64,000 nt of DNA from Cyanobium sp. NIES-981 (GTDB taxonomy: Bacteria > Cyanobacteriota > Cyanobacteriia > PCC-6307 > Cyanobiaceae), in contig NZ_LT578417.1 of the NCBI RefSeq assembly GCF_900088535.1, positions 62,001 through 126,000 of the forward strand. Direction: 5' to 3'. The position numbers were made by a program, and so were the translations under genes. Under the pieces are notes generated by a model. It was not told where the DNA came from. It saw nothing but the letters and a program-made list of their open reading frames with translations, and ran no database searches. Below are positions 41,785 to 49,858 of this stretch, in pieces (position 1 is the stretch's first letter; each line of letters starts with the position of its first letter).

Positions 41785-42236
41785 GGGGGCACGGCCTCAT
41801 AGCAGGCGGCATTGCGGCTGTTCTCCCGCGCTTCGGTCTTCCAGCAGCAGGTTCGGCCGCCGTCGCGCTCCAGCAGCAGCGCATTGGCCCACTCCCACAC
41901 CAGGGCGGCACTGGCCTCCATGCCCACGTTCTCCATCACGCGCAGATCGAGGGCCCCGGCCTCGTGGAGGGCCCGCCAGTGCTCCAGCAGGGGATCGTCG
42001 GCGTTGGCCAGGAAGGTGTGGTCGAACTGGGCGGCCAGCTGGGCCTCCAGGGGCCTGAGGCTGGAGAAGTCCACCACGAAGCCGCAGGCATCCAGCTGAT
42101 TCGCGGCGAACCAGAAGGTGAAACCGCGGCTGTAGCCGTGCACGAAGCGGCAGTGGCCCGGATGGCGCCACTGCCGGTGGCAGCAGGGATAGCCCCGGAA
42201 GGTCTTGCTGCAGGTGTAGGCCGCGGGAGACGGCAT
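41769..42236 (-). CDS. QueD/6-pyruvoyl-tetrahydropterin-synthase-like protein with altered zinc motif
   Basis: A 155-residue protein with the 6-carboxytetrahydropterin synthase fold: KTFRGYPCCHRQWRHPGHCR, FVHGYSRGFTFWF, CGFVVDFSSLRPLE and FDHTFLANADDPLLEHW. The catalytic Cys (HCRFVHG) and Asp-His (FDHTF) are retained. The usual HGH zinc pair reads HGY, so one ligand is missing or replaced, and extra Cys residues are present. It may be a divergent zinc-using enzyme or have another job. It overlaps the permease gene by 16 bases and is divergent from hisIE. Confidence 0.8.
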   Translation of the reverse strand: MPSPAAYTCSKTFRGYPCCHRQWRHPGHCRFVHGYSRGFTFWFAANQLDACGFVVDFSSLRPLEAQLAAQFDHTFLANADDPLLEHWRALHEAGALDLRVMENVGMEASAALVWEWANALLLERDGGRTCCWKTEARENSRNAACYEAVPPWFQP

Positions 42237-42264
42237 GGGGGAGGATCGCCTCAGCGGCAGAGCG

Positions 42265-42990
42265 GTGGCCTTGGAAGCACCATTTCAGCGTGATCCTCAG
42301 GCGGCTGAGGGGCAGCCGGGGCCATGGCCCCCGGCGGACTCCCTGGCGGAGGTGCTGCGCTTCAACGCCGACGGCCTGATTCCCGCCGTCGCCCAGGACT
42401 GGCTGGATGGGGCCGTGCTGATGGTGGCGTGGATGAACCGGGAGGCCCTGGAGCGCACCCTGGCCAGCGGCCAGGTGCACTACTGGAGCCGCTCCCGTCA
42501 GGAGCTCTGGCACAAGGGCGCCACCAGCGGCCACACCCAGACCCTGCGGGGGCTGCGCTACGACTGCGACGCCGATGTGCTGCTGCTCAGCATCGAGCAG
42601 ACGGCGGAGGTGGCCTGCCACACCGGGGCCCGCAGCTGCTTCTACGAGCAGGGCCCGCTTCCCACCGAGGGCGGGGCTGCCGCCCTGCCGCCGCCGGCGG
42701 ACGTGTGCACGGAGCTGATGCGGGTGATCGAGGGCCGCCGCGACCGTCCCGAGCCCGGCAGCTACACCAACAGGCTGCTGGAGGGCGGGGACAACCGCAT
42801 CCTCAAGAAGATCGGCGAGGAGAGCGCCGAGTTCGTGATGGCCTGCAAGGACGGCCAGGCCGAGGCCATCGCCGGGGAGGCGGCCGACCTGGTGTTCCAT
42901 CTGCAGGTGGCCCTGGCCCACCACGGCGTCAGCTGGCGCCAGGTGCAGGAGGTGCTGGCGGCACGGCGCGGGGCACCCCGCAGGGAGTGA
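42265..42990 (+). CDS. hisI: Bifunctional phosphoribosyl-AMP cyclohydrolase/phosphoribosyl-ATP pyrophosphatase (HisIE)
   Basis: Histidine biosynthesis, steps 2 and 3. The HisI domain contains HYWSRSRQELWHKGATSGHT, YDCDADVLLLSIEQT and the Cys-His-x-x-x-x-x-x-C cluster CHTGARSCFY that binds zinc. The HisE domain contains LLEGGDNRILKKIGEESAEF and GEAADLVFHLQVAL. The order HisI then HisE is standard. The GTG at 42265 is chosen because the ATG at 42235 would start inside the divergent QueD-like gene; either is possible (241 or 251 residues). Its zinc-dependent HisI half links it loosely to the neighbouring zinc genes. Confidence 0.92.
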   Translation: MALEAPFQRDPQAAEGQPGPWPPADSLAEVLRFNADGLIPAVAQDWLDGAVLMVAWMNREALERTLASGQVHYWSRSRQELWHKGATSGHTQTLRGLRYDCDADVLLLSIEQTAEVACHTGARSCFYEQGPLPTEGGAAALPPPADVCTELMRVIEGRRDRPEPGSYTNRLLEGGDNRILKKIGEESAEFVMACKDGQAEAIAGEAADLVFHLQVALAHHGVSWRQVQEVLAARRGAPRRE

Positions 42991-43027
42991 GGCGACGGCG
43001 CTCAGCAATCACTCACCAAGATACTGG

Positions 43028-43042
43028 GAACGATTATCGTTC
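43028..43042. promoter_or_regulatory. Probable Zur operator upstream of znuA
   Basis: GAACGATTATCGTTC is a perfect 15-bp palindrome around a central T, 22 bases before the znuA start. It fits the 7-1-7 layout of Fur/Zur sites (TGATAATNATTATCA) with strong AT core conservation. It is the best such match seen in the zinc region. Confidence 0.72.
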
Positions 43043-43063
43043 AGTCACCCAGACGGTCTGAGG

Positions 43064-44056
43064 ATGGATCTCCCGGTGTCCCAGTGCGCTCCTGGCCGCG
43101 GCCTGCCGGTGCTGGTCGCCGTCACCGCGGTCCTGCTCGCCGGCTGCGGCGCCCGGCCGGCCGTGGCGCCCAGCTCGGAGCCGCCGTCCCTCGCCGTGCT
43201 CACCACCGTCTTCCCCGTCACGGCCCTCACCGAGGCCGTGGCCGGCGACTGCGCCGAGGTGAGCGGCCTGCTCCCCCCCGGCACCGACCCCCACGACCAC
43301 CAGGCCACACCCGCCGACCTGGTGCGGCTTCAGCGGGCCCGGCTGCTGGTGAGCAACGGGCTGGGCTTCGAGAGCTTCCTGGGTGCCGCCAGCTCCGAAG
43401 GCCGGCCGGACCGTCTGCCCGCGGGGCTCAGGGTGGTGGAGGCGAGTGAGGGCATCGCGCCGATTGCGTCCGCTCAGGACCCTGCGGGGCATGACCATGG
43501 CGGACACGATCACGGGAGCGTGAACCCCCACGGCTGGCTCGATCCCCGTGGGGCCATGCAGCAGGTGGGCACGATCCGCGACGCCCTGATCCAGGCGGAT
43601 CCCAGCTGCGCGGAGGGCTACCGGCAGCGCGCCGACGCCTATCTGGCGCGGTTGGCGGCCCTCGATCGCCGCCTGGAGCAGGCCCTGGCCCCCCACCGCG
43701 GCCGCACCGTGGTGACCCAGCACGCCGTGGCGCCCTATCTGGCCCGTCGCTACGGCCTGAAGACGGTTCACCTGGTGCTGGAACCGGACACGCCACCGTC
43801 GCCGGCGGATCTGCGGCGGGTGGACGCCGTGGTGCGGGCCGAGGGGCTGAGGGGTCTGCTGGTGGATCCCGGTGAACCCCCGGGTGCCCTCAGGTCCCTG
43901 GCCCAGGATCGGGGGCTGACGCTGGTGCCCTTCGATCCCCTGGAGGTGGCCGGGGTGCCGGTGGTGAAGTCCCCCGAACACTTCCTGCAGGGGATGGAGC
44001 GCAATGGCGACGCCCTTCTCGAGGTGCTGGGGGTGTCCCCCGCAGCCCCCCGGTAA
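43064..44056 (+). CDS. znuA: Zinc ABC transporter substrate-binding protein
   Basis: A 330-residue lipoprotein (lipobox LAGC at about residues 26-29). Cluster A-I folds: TVFPVTALTEAVAGDCAEVS, then the metal His in GTDPHDHQATPADLVRLQ. A short His-rich loop follows (HDHGGHDHGSVNPHGWLDP), where NPHGWLDP holds the second His, and QHAVAPYLARRYGLK holds the third. The His loop is typical of zinc rather than manganese carriers. It starts 22 bases after the palindromic operator and precedes znuC. Confidence 0.92.
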   Translation: MDLPVSQCAPGRGLPVLVAVTAVLLAGCGARPAVAPSSEPPSLAVLTTVFPVTALTEAVAGDCAEVSGLLPPGTDPHDHQATPADLVRLQRARLLVSNGLGFESFLGAASSEGRPDRLPAGLRVVEASEGIAPIASAQDPAGHDHGGHDHGSVNPHGWLDPRGAMQQVGTIRDALIQADPSCAEGYRQRADAYLARLAALDRRLEQALAPHRGRTVVTQHAVAPYLARRYGLKTVHLVLEPDTPPSPADLRRVDAVVRAEGLRGLLVDPGEPPGALRSLAQDRGLTLVPFDPLEVAGVPVVKSPEHFLQGMERNGDALLEVLGVSPAAPR

Positions 44057-44065
44057 GTTGGACTG

Positions 44066-44935
44066 ATGATGGAAACCGTTCTCGACGTCCGGGGGCTCAC
44101 CGTTCGCCGCGATGGCCCGGCAGGGCTGGGCTGGGCCCGTGAACGACGCCTGGACGCTGCCGCTGGGGGCGTGAGCGCTGCTGCCGTGCAGGATGTCAGT
44201 TTCAGCCTGGCGGCCGAATCCGACACTGCCCTGATCGGACCCAACGGCGCCGGCAAGAGCACCCTGGTGGGGGCCGTGCTGGGGGTGCTGCCGCGCCAGT
44301 CCGGGGAGGTGGCGGTGCTGGGAGCGCCGCTCTCCCCTGAAGGACGGCTGCCGGCGGCGGTGCGCTCCCAGCTCGCCTACCTGCCCCAGCAGGTGTCCGT
44401 GCAGGGGCGGTTTCCTCTCACGGCCGCGGAGTTCGTGGGCCTGGGCTGGGACGCGCTCGGCCTGCGCTGGCCCTGGGGAGGGCGCCGCGGCCGCTCCGCG
44501 GCCATCCGGGCAGCCCTGGCCAAGGCGGGCGTGGCCGATCTGGCCGATCGCCTGGTGAGCAGCCTCTCCCCCGGCCAGTGGAAGCGGGTGCAGCTCGCCT
44601 TCTGCCTGGTGCGGCCCCGCCGCCTGCTGGTGCTCGATGAGGCCCAGGCCGGTCTCGATCCCCAGGCCTGCGACCAGTTCCAGGCCCTGCTGTTCGACCT
44701 GCGCCGCAGTGAGGGCTGGGCTGTGCTCCAGGTGTCCCATGACCTCGCCATGGTGCGGCGCACCTGTGACCGGGTGCTCTGTCTGAACCGCACCCTGCGC
44801 TGCAGCGGCAGCCCCGACCACGCCCTCAGCCCCGCCCAGCTGCGGCTGCTGTACGGCGAGGCCTACCTGCCCTACCGGCACCACCACACCGATCTCACTC
44901 CGCCCAACGATCCGGCGGCGCCGACGCTCGGATGA
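44066..44935 (+). CDS. znuC: Zinc ABC transporter ATP-binding protein
   Basis: A 289-residue ATPase. Walker A is GPNGAGKST, the Q-loop is in YLPQQVSVQG, and the signature is LSPGQWKRV where LSGGQ is usual. Walker B is LLVLDEAQAGLD where LDEPTAGLD is usual, and the switch His is in VSHDLAMVRR. The Glu after Walker B is present, so activity is expected. An insert of about 20 residues follows the N-terminal DVRGLTVRRDG. The stop overlaps the permease start by 4 bases. Confidence 0.9.
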   Translation: MMETVLDVRGLTVRRDGPAGLGWARERRLDAAAGGVSAAAVQDVSFSLAAESDTALIGPNGAGKSTLVGAVLGVLPRQSGEVAVLGAPLSPEGRLPAAVRSQLAYLPQQVSVQGRFPLTAAEFVGLGWDALGLRWPWGGRRGRSAAIRAALAKAGVADLADRLVSSLSPGQWKRVQLAFCLVRPRRLLVLDEAQAGLDPQACDQFQALLFDLRRSEGWAVLQVSHDLAMVRRTCDRVLCLNRTLRCSGSPDHALSPAQLRLLYGEAYLPYRHHHTDLTPPNDPAAPTLG

Positions 44936-45768
44936 GTCCGGCCGGTCTGCCTCCCCTGGGGGAGCTGCTCCAGTTCCCCTTCATGCAGCGGGCCCTGCTG
45001 GCCGGCCTGCTGAGCGGCAGCCTCGGCGGCCTGCTCGGCAGCTTCACGGTGCTGCGCCAGCTCTCCTTCTTCAGCGATGCCCTGGGCCATTCCGCCCTGC
45101 TCGGCATCTCGCTGGGGCTGCTGCTGGGGCTCAACCCCACCCTGGTGCTGATTCCGTTCGCGGTGGGCTTCGCCCTGCTGGTGGGGCGACTGGTGGAGCG
45201 CAGCCGGCTGCCCACCGATGCCCTGCTGAATGTGGTGTACTCCTCGGCTCTGGCGATCGCGGTGGTGGTGCTCACGGCGCTGCCCGGCCAGCGGGGCCGG
45301 CTGGAGCAGCTGCTGTTCGGCGACATCCTGGCCGTGGGCTGGGCCGACCTGGCCCTGCTGGCCACCCTGCTGGCCCTGGCGCTGGCCTACCTCGTGACCA
45401 CCCGCCGCAGCCAGATCCTGCTCACCCTCGACCCCGCCATGGCCACGGCCCGGGGCGTGGCCGTGGGCTGGCAACGGCTGCTGTTCATGGTGGTGCTGGC
45501 CGTGGTGGTGGCCCTCTCGATCAAGGCGGTGGGTGTGCTGCTGATCAGCGCCTTCCTGGTGATCCCGGCCTGCGCCGCCCGCCAGATCAGCTCAGGCTTC
45601 GGCAGCTACCTGTGGCTCTCCGCCATCACCGGCGGCAGCTGCGGCCTGCTCGGCATCCTCGCCTCGGGGCTGTTCAACCTCCCCTCCGGCCCCTGCGTGG
45701 TGATCGTGCAGCTGCTGGCCTTCGTGCTGGCGCTGCTGCTCTCCAGCCGCCAGGCTGCGGCTGGCTGA
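44932..45768 (+). CDS. znuB: Zinc ABC transporter permease
   Basis: A 278-residue membrane protein of the ABC-3 family with about eight helices: MQRALLAGLLSGSLGGLLGS, FSDALGHSALLGISLGLLLG (the conserved DALGHS motif), DALLNVVYSSALAIAVVVL and VGVLLISAFLVIPACAARQI (the LLISAFLVIPA block). With znuA and znuC it makes up a complete high-affinity zinc importer. Confidence 0.92.
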   Translation: MSPAGLPPLGELLQFPFMQRALLAGLLSGSLGGLLGSFTVLRQLSFFSDALGHSALLGISLGLLLGLNPTLVLIPFAVGFALLVGRLVERSRLPTDALLNVVYSSALAIAVVVLTALPGQRGRLEQLLFGDILAVGWADLALLATLLALALAYLVTTRRSQILLTLDPAMATARGVAVGWQRLLFMVVLAVVVALSIKAVGVLLISAFLVIPACAARQISSGFGSYLWLSAITGGSCGLLGILASGLFNLPSGPCVVIVQLLAFVLALLLSSRQAAAG

Positions 45769-45780
45769 AGCTCCGCACCA

Positions 45781-46572
45781 TCAATCCCCTGGCGTGCTCG
45801 GCGGCTGGTCACTGAGGGCCGGCTGACTCTGGAGCCAGAGAAAGGTGGCGCGATCGCGCTCACTCAGGTGCAGCACCGGGCGGGCCCCCGGCACCGCGGC
45901 CATCGCATCTTCAGGATCGTCACTGTGGCCCCAGAGGCCAAAGGCGTGGCCCAGTTCGTGCAGGGCGGTGGCCTGGATGGCCAGCTCGCGCTGGCCGGGG
46001 CTGATGGTCACCACCACCCGGGGCTCCAGCCGCCACTGCTCCTGGCGTTGCACGCGGTGCAGGGAGAGTTCGGCGCGGCCATGGCTGGCCCGGCCATTGC
46101 GCAGTGGTGGACGCCGACGCCTGATCCACACCTGGGCCTGGTCGGGGTTCGACACCTGGGTGATCGGCACCAGCTGGTTCCAGGACGCCAGAGCTGCCTC
46201 CACGGCCTGGCGCCAGCGCCCGTCCCAGCGGGCCATCGGCCCATCGCTGGCTCCCGGTTCGATCCAGACGCACCACTGATCGAGGCGGGGCCAGCCGTGG
46301 GAGGTGGCCTTCAGCAGCTCACGGTAATCGCGCTGGCCGGGCGGCCCGGCGGCTGGGGCAGTTGCTGGAACAGGGGCCTTCGTTGGGGGCAGCGCTTCTG
46401 AAGCGATCGCCGCAGGGCAAGGCTCGGACCATGGGGGAGGTGGCGCCGCCATCGCCGCACCCGCGGCAGCGGCGATGGCGACCAGGGGCAGCAGACCAGC
46501 CCCGGCGAGACGCTGCACCGCCGGGCGGCTGCCCGACTGTGGAGGCCGCATCCCAGGGAAGCGGACGTGCAT
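45781..46572 (-). CDS. Exported matrixin-like zinc metalloprotease
   Basis: A 263-residue protein from the ATG at 46572; an ATG at 46551 is equally possible. The Ala-rich signal peptide lies around residues 18-37. The catalytic motif ATALHELGHAFGLWGHSDDP fits HExxHxxGxxGH, and the following DDPEDAM matches the Met-turn region of M10 (matrixin-type) peptidases. Upstream beta strands (AQVWIRRRRPP, RVVVTISPGQ) also suit that fold. An extracellular peptidase is likely; substrate unknown. It converges with znuB. Confidence 0.85.
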   Translation of the reverse strand: MHVRFPGMRPPQSGSRPAVQRLAGAGLLPLVAIAAAAGAAMAAPPPPWSEPCPAAIASEALPPTKAPVPATAPAAGPPGQRDYRELLKATSHGWPRLDQWCVWIEPGASDGPMARWDGRWRQAVEAALASWNQLVPITQVSNPDQAQVWIRRRRPPLRNGRASHGRAELSLHRVQRQEQWRLEPRVVVTISPGQRELAIQATALHELGHAFGLWGHSDDPEDAMAAVPGARPVLHLSERDRATFLWLQSQPALSDQPPSTPGD

Positions 46573-46583
46573 CGACGCGACGC

Positions 46584-47096
46584 TCAGGTGATGGCGGTGC
46601 CGGGCAGCCCCACCCCCCTGGCCATCAGGGTGGCCAGCAGCGGAATCAGGGCGAAACCGGCCAGCTCGATGTTGAGGATCCACCCCAGCCTTGCGGCCAG
46701 GGCCTCACTCACCTGCGGCAGCTCGCCCTTGCGCAGGGGGATGGCCCAGAGGATGTAGGTGATCGTGGGGTAGAGCGACAGGGCCCCCACCGAGAGATAC
46801 AGCCCCACCTTCCACCAGAACAGGGGGTTTTCGGTGTAAAAGCTGCTGCCCTGGCCGTAGGCCAGCACCCGCAGGATGCCGCTGCCAAGCAGGGCGAGAG
46901 CCGCGATCCCGTACACGATGTCGGTGATCACCATCAGGGTGGCGTTCTCACGGCTGGGGTTGGGCCCGATCAGCCGGCGTTCCAGCACCAAGGCCCCGAA
47001 GCACACCATGAAGCTCAGGTAGTGCACGTAGGCGACCCCCGCCCGTGGAAACACACCATCGGGGAGGTGGAAGGGAAGTGCGGCCAGCAGTGCCAT
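46584..47096 (-). CDS. DUF2214 family membrane protein
   Basis: A 170-residue protein from the ATG at 47096 (MALLAALPFHLPDGVFPRAG). Four or five membrane helices include AYVHYLSFMVCFGALVLERR, ITDIVYGIAALALLGSGILR and WWKVGLYLSVGALSLYPTIT; the pattern with YVHY and FWWKVGL is that of DUF2214. Function is unknown. The metalloprotease gene follows on the same strand after 11 bases. Confidence 0.85.
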   Translation of the reverse strand: MALLAALPFHLPDGVFPRAGVAYVHYLSFMVCFGALVLERRLIGPNPSRENATLMVITDIVYGIAALALLGSGILRVLAYGQGSSFYTENPLFWWKVGLYLSVGALSLYPTITYILWAIPLRKGELPQVSEALAARLGWILNIELAGFALIPLLATLMARGVGLPGTAIT

Positions 47097-47277
47097 CCCA
47101 GCGTTGTCAAGGGTTCGGGATGGTAGCGGCTGCCCCACATCACCGTTGGCTGGCGTTGCAGTGTGATGCTGAAGTGTTGCTGAAATTCAGGAACAGATTG
47201 GAAAGTTGGAAGCTTTTCTGCTGGTTTCTTGTTTGGCCTGAAAAGTCCGTAGGTTCATTTCACTGGGTACGGGAAAC

Positions 47278-48198
47278 ATGGTTAGTTCGTTGAGCGCTTA
47301 TCTGGGGGAGATCGGCCGGCACCAGCTGCTCACACCTGAACAGGAGCTCACCCTCGGCCGCAAGGTGCAGGCAATGGCCCTGCTGCAGGAGCGTTGCCGT
47401 GAGGCCGGCGGTCAGGGCCCGGCCTGTGAGTTCGATGACCGGGAGAAGCGGACGCTGCGGCTGGGCGAGCGGGCCAAGAACCAGATGATCACCGCGAACC
47501 TGCGGCTGGTGGTGAACCTGGCCAAGCGCTACCAGAACAAGGGGCTGGACCTGCTCGATCTGATCCAGGAGGGCACCCTGGGCCTGACCCGCGCCGTGGA
47601 GAAGTACGACCCCACCCGCGGTCACCGTTTCAGCACTTATGCCTACTGGTGGATCCGCCAGGGTCTGAACCGGGCGCTCTCCACCCAGAGCCGCACGATT
47701 CGGATTCCCGTCAACGTGAATGAGAAGCTCACCCGTCTCAGGGCCGCCAAGGCCCGCTACCTCCAGGCCCAGGGCGTGTCCCCCAGCCCCCAGGCCCTCG
47801 CCCGGGAGATGCAGCTCCCACTCGTGGAGGTGGAAGAACTGCTGGGTTGTGAACTGCGCAGCATCACCGTGAGCCTCCAGGGGGTGGTGAAGTCGAAGGC
47901 GGATCCCTCCGAACTGGTGGATGTGCTGCCCAGCCCGGAGCTGGCTCCGATGGAGCGGGCCGAACTGGCTGAGCGCAGCGCCTCCGTGTGGAAACTGCTG
48001 GAACGCTCCAACCTCACACCGAAGGAGCGCACGGTGGTGATGCTCCGCTTCGGGCTGGATGGGAGCCATGAGTGGCGCACCCTGGCCGAAGTGGCCCGCC
48101 AGCTTGACTGCAGCCGCGAGTATTGCCGCCAGGTGGTGCAGCGGGCGCTGCGCAAACTGCGGAAAACCGGCATCGAGTGCGGGTTGGTGGACGCCTGA
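47278..48198 (+). CDS. RNA polymerase sigma factor, sigma-70 group 2 type
   Basis: A 306-residue sigma factor without region 1.1, starting MVSSLSAYLGEIGRHQLLTP (region 1.2). Region 2 is NLRLVVNLAKRYQNKGLDLL through FSTYAYWWIRQGLNRAL, including the -10 contact helix. Region 3 follows, and region 4 has LTPKERTVVMLRFGLDGSHE and REYCRQVVQRALRKLR, the -35 reading helix. Cyanobacteria have several non-essential group 2 factors for stress and circadian output; which one this is cannot be told. The 180 bases upstream are comparatively T-rich and probably hold its promoter. Confidence 0.9.
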   Translation: MVSSLSAYLGEIGRHQLLTPEQELTLGRKVQAMALLQERCREAGGQGPACEFDDREKRTLRLGERAKNQMITANLRLVVNLAKRYQNKGLDLLDLIQEGTLGLTRAVEKYDPTRGHRFSTYAYWWIRQGLNRALSTQSRTIRIPVNVNEKLTRLRAAKARYLQAQGVSPSPQALAREMQLPLVEVEELLGCELRSITVSLQGVVKSKADPSELVDVLPSPELAPMERAELAERSASVWKLLERSNLTPKERTVVMLRFGLDGSHEWRTLAEVARQLDCSREYCRQVVQRALRKLRKTGIECGLVDA

Positions 48199-48237
48199 GC
48201 GCCTTCACAATGTCGGGGTCGGCCGCCATTGCTGCCC

Positions 48238-48603
48238 GTGTCCCAGTCCGTTGATTCCGAGGTGCTCGAGGGCGAAGTGCTCGAGAGCACCGTTCTGGAC
48301 GAAGCCCTGTTGCTGAAGCTCCTGCGCCGGGCCGGCCGCACCCTGGCAAGGCCGGCCCTGGAATGCCTCGAGCTGTTGCTGGATGACGACACCCCCGCAC
48401 CGGCCAAGCTCACGGTGCTGGCGGCCCTCACCTACCTGCTCGTCCCCCTCGACCTGATTCCGGATTTCATCCCGGTGGCCGGATTCAGCGATGATCTGGT
48501 GGCCCTCACCGCCCTGCTCGGAATCTGTGGTCGTCATCGCACCGAAGCGATCCGGCTGCGGGCGCAGCGCAGACTGGATCGCTGGTTCCCCCTGGGCCGG
48601 TGA
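48238..48603 (+). CDS. DUF1232 (YkvA-like) membrane protein
   Basis: A 121-residue protein from a GTG at 48238. An acidic N-terminal third (VDSEVLEGEVLESTVLDEAL) precedes the DUF1232 core, TVLAALTYLLVPLDLIPDFI and PVAGFSDDLVALTALLGIC, whose DLIPDFIPxxGxxDD block is diagnostic. Function unknown. It overlaps or abuts the next gene at 48600-48603. Confidence 0.85.
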   Translation: MSQSVDSEVLEGEVLESTVLDEALLLKLLRRAGRTLARPALECLELLLDDDTPAPAKLTVLAALTYLLVPLDLIPDFIPVAGFSDDLVALTALLGICGRHRTEAIRLRAQRRLDRWFPLGR

Positions 48604-48953
48604 TGCCGATGGCCAGCCTCAGTCCTGAGCAGCTCGAAGAGCTCCAGGCGTTCCTCAAGGACTGGTTGCGCCACACCGGTCGCACCCAGGCCGATCTGCG
48701 GCGGGCGCTGCAGGCCAGTTCGATCCGGATGCCGGTGCTGCTCGAGAAGCTCCAGCGCACCTACGACGGCGAAGGGCTGGCTGGCCTGGCGGGCCAGTTG
48801 TGTGCGATCGAAGATCGCTGGCAGCGCCAGGATGCCGACAGTGCTTCCAGCCCCCCTGCAGCCGGCCATGCCGGCAGGACCGAGGAGGCCGAAGCCTCCC
48901 TCGGGCAGCTCGATCTGTTGTTGCAGGAGATCCGTGGCGAGCGGCACGACTGA
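48603..48953 (+). CDS. Conserved hypothetical protein, HTH-like N-terminus
   Basis: A 116-residue acidic protein (MPMASLSPEQLEELQAFLKD). The N-terminal half is helical: WLRHTGRTQADLRRALQASS and IRMPVLLEKLQRTYDGEGLA resemble a small helix-turn-helix with a following wing. The C-terminal half is Glu/Ala-rich. A GTG at 48600 adds one Met. Overlap with the DUF1232 stop suggests co-translation. Confidence 0.7.
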   Translation: MPMASLSPEQLEELQAFLKDWLRHTGRTQADLRRALQASSIRMPVLLEKLQRTYDGEGLAGLAGQLCAIEDRWQRQDADSASSPPAAGHAGRTEEAEASLGQLDLLLQEIRGERHD

Positions 48954-48995
48954 ACCGGTTTCGCCAGAGTGGAACGATTGCGCAGCTTTTCAGCC

Positions 48996-49292
48996 ATGGC
49001 AGCCTTGAACTCCCTGCCCCGGAGGCGATCGGCCCAGCAGGGCCCCGCGACCTGTGGGGATCGGCTCCTCGGGGGCCTGGTGATCGCCACGGTGCTGCTG
49101 GTGCCGGGCACCGGCCTGGCCCAGACGGAGAGCTACCTGCTGGGGCCGGGAAGCTCGGTGGGGCCGTCCACCAAGGTGAAACCGATGAACTGCGTCACTG
49201 CCCCTGATGGCGCGATCACCTGTGACACCGAGCTCGAGAACCCGCCGGGCGATACCAGGGCACGCCCCCAGTACGAGCTGTTCAACAACTGA
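48996..49292 (+). CDS. Small secreted hypothetical protein
   Basis: From the ATG at 48996 (MAALNSLPRRRSAQQGPATC), 98 residues. A basic start and hydrophobic core (LLGGLVIATVLLVPGTGLA) form a signal peptide cleaved near AQTESYLLGPGSS. The mature part is about 60 residues with Cys pair NCVTAPDGAITCDTELEN. No family is recognised; small secreted proteins of this layout are common in picocyanobacteria. Confidence 0.65.
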   Translation: MAALNSLPRRRSAQQGPATCGDRLLGGLVIATVLLVPGTGLAQTESYLLGPGSSVGPSTKVKPMNCVTAPDGAITCDTELENPPGDTRARPQYELFNN

Positions 49293-49321
49293 GTCCGCGG
49301 AGCGGCCGTCACGGTGTGGTG

Positions 49322-49858
49322 ATGCAAGATATGGGCGCCGTCGCCGCCCCTCCCCTGCCCCGGTTCCGCTCCCTGGTCAAACGGCTGTTTGACGATGTCA
49401 ATTACCTCTATGTGATCGACCGCGCCGAGCAGCAGCTCGCCAAGCTGCTGGGGCTGGTGCTGGTGGTGGTGATGGTGGCCGCCACCTTTCAGCTGGTCTG
49501 GCAGGTGGGGTTCGCCCTCAGTGTTCCGGACACCCCCTGGCTCGGTGACAAGCTGAACCGGGTGCTGGGCGATCTGCTCAACCTGCTGATCGCCGTGGAG
49601 GTGCTGCAGAACATCACCTCCTATCTGCGCCGCCATGTGGTGCAGATCGAGCTGGTGCTGCTCACGGCGATGACCGCCGTGGCCCGGAAGGTGATCGTGC
49701 TGCCGGCCGGAGCCGAGAGCAAGCCCCAGTTGTTGGCCGGCCTGGGGGTGGCGGTGCTGGCCCTGGCCGCGGCCTACTGGCTGGTGCGCTCGCTCACCCT
49801 GCGCAAGCCGCCCCGAAGAACAGGGCCAGCCATACGGATCCGGGGGCGGGATCGGTAG
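49322..49858 (+). CDS. PsiE-family (phosphate-starvation-inducible E-like) membrane protein
   Basis: From the ATG at 49322 (MQDMGAVAAPPLPRFRSLVK), 178 residues; two upstream GTGs would add two. Four membrane helices are visible: LGLVLVVVMVAATFQLVWQV, LNRVLGDLLNLLIAVEVLQN, the long amphipathic ITSYLRRHVVQIELVLLTAM, and ALAAAYWLVRSLTL. The YLRRH...E.VL.TA block is typical of PsiE. Its role in phosphate stress is a family name only. The 3' end overlaps the convergent Nif11-cupin gene by 65 bases. Confidence 0.82.
   Translation: MQDMGAVAAPPLPRFRSLVKRLFDDVNYLYVIDRAEQQLAKLLGLVLVVVMVAATFQLVWQVGFALSVPDTPWLGDKLNRVLGDLLNLLIAVEVLQNITSYLRRHVVQIELVLLTAMTAVARKVIVLPAGAESKPQLLAGLGVAVLALAAAYWLVRSLTLRKPPRRTGPAIRIRGRDR

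Noticed and set aside
43034-44887. 617-residue minus-strand frame
   Set aside because: Antisense to znuA and znuC, whose motifs are unambiguous.
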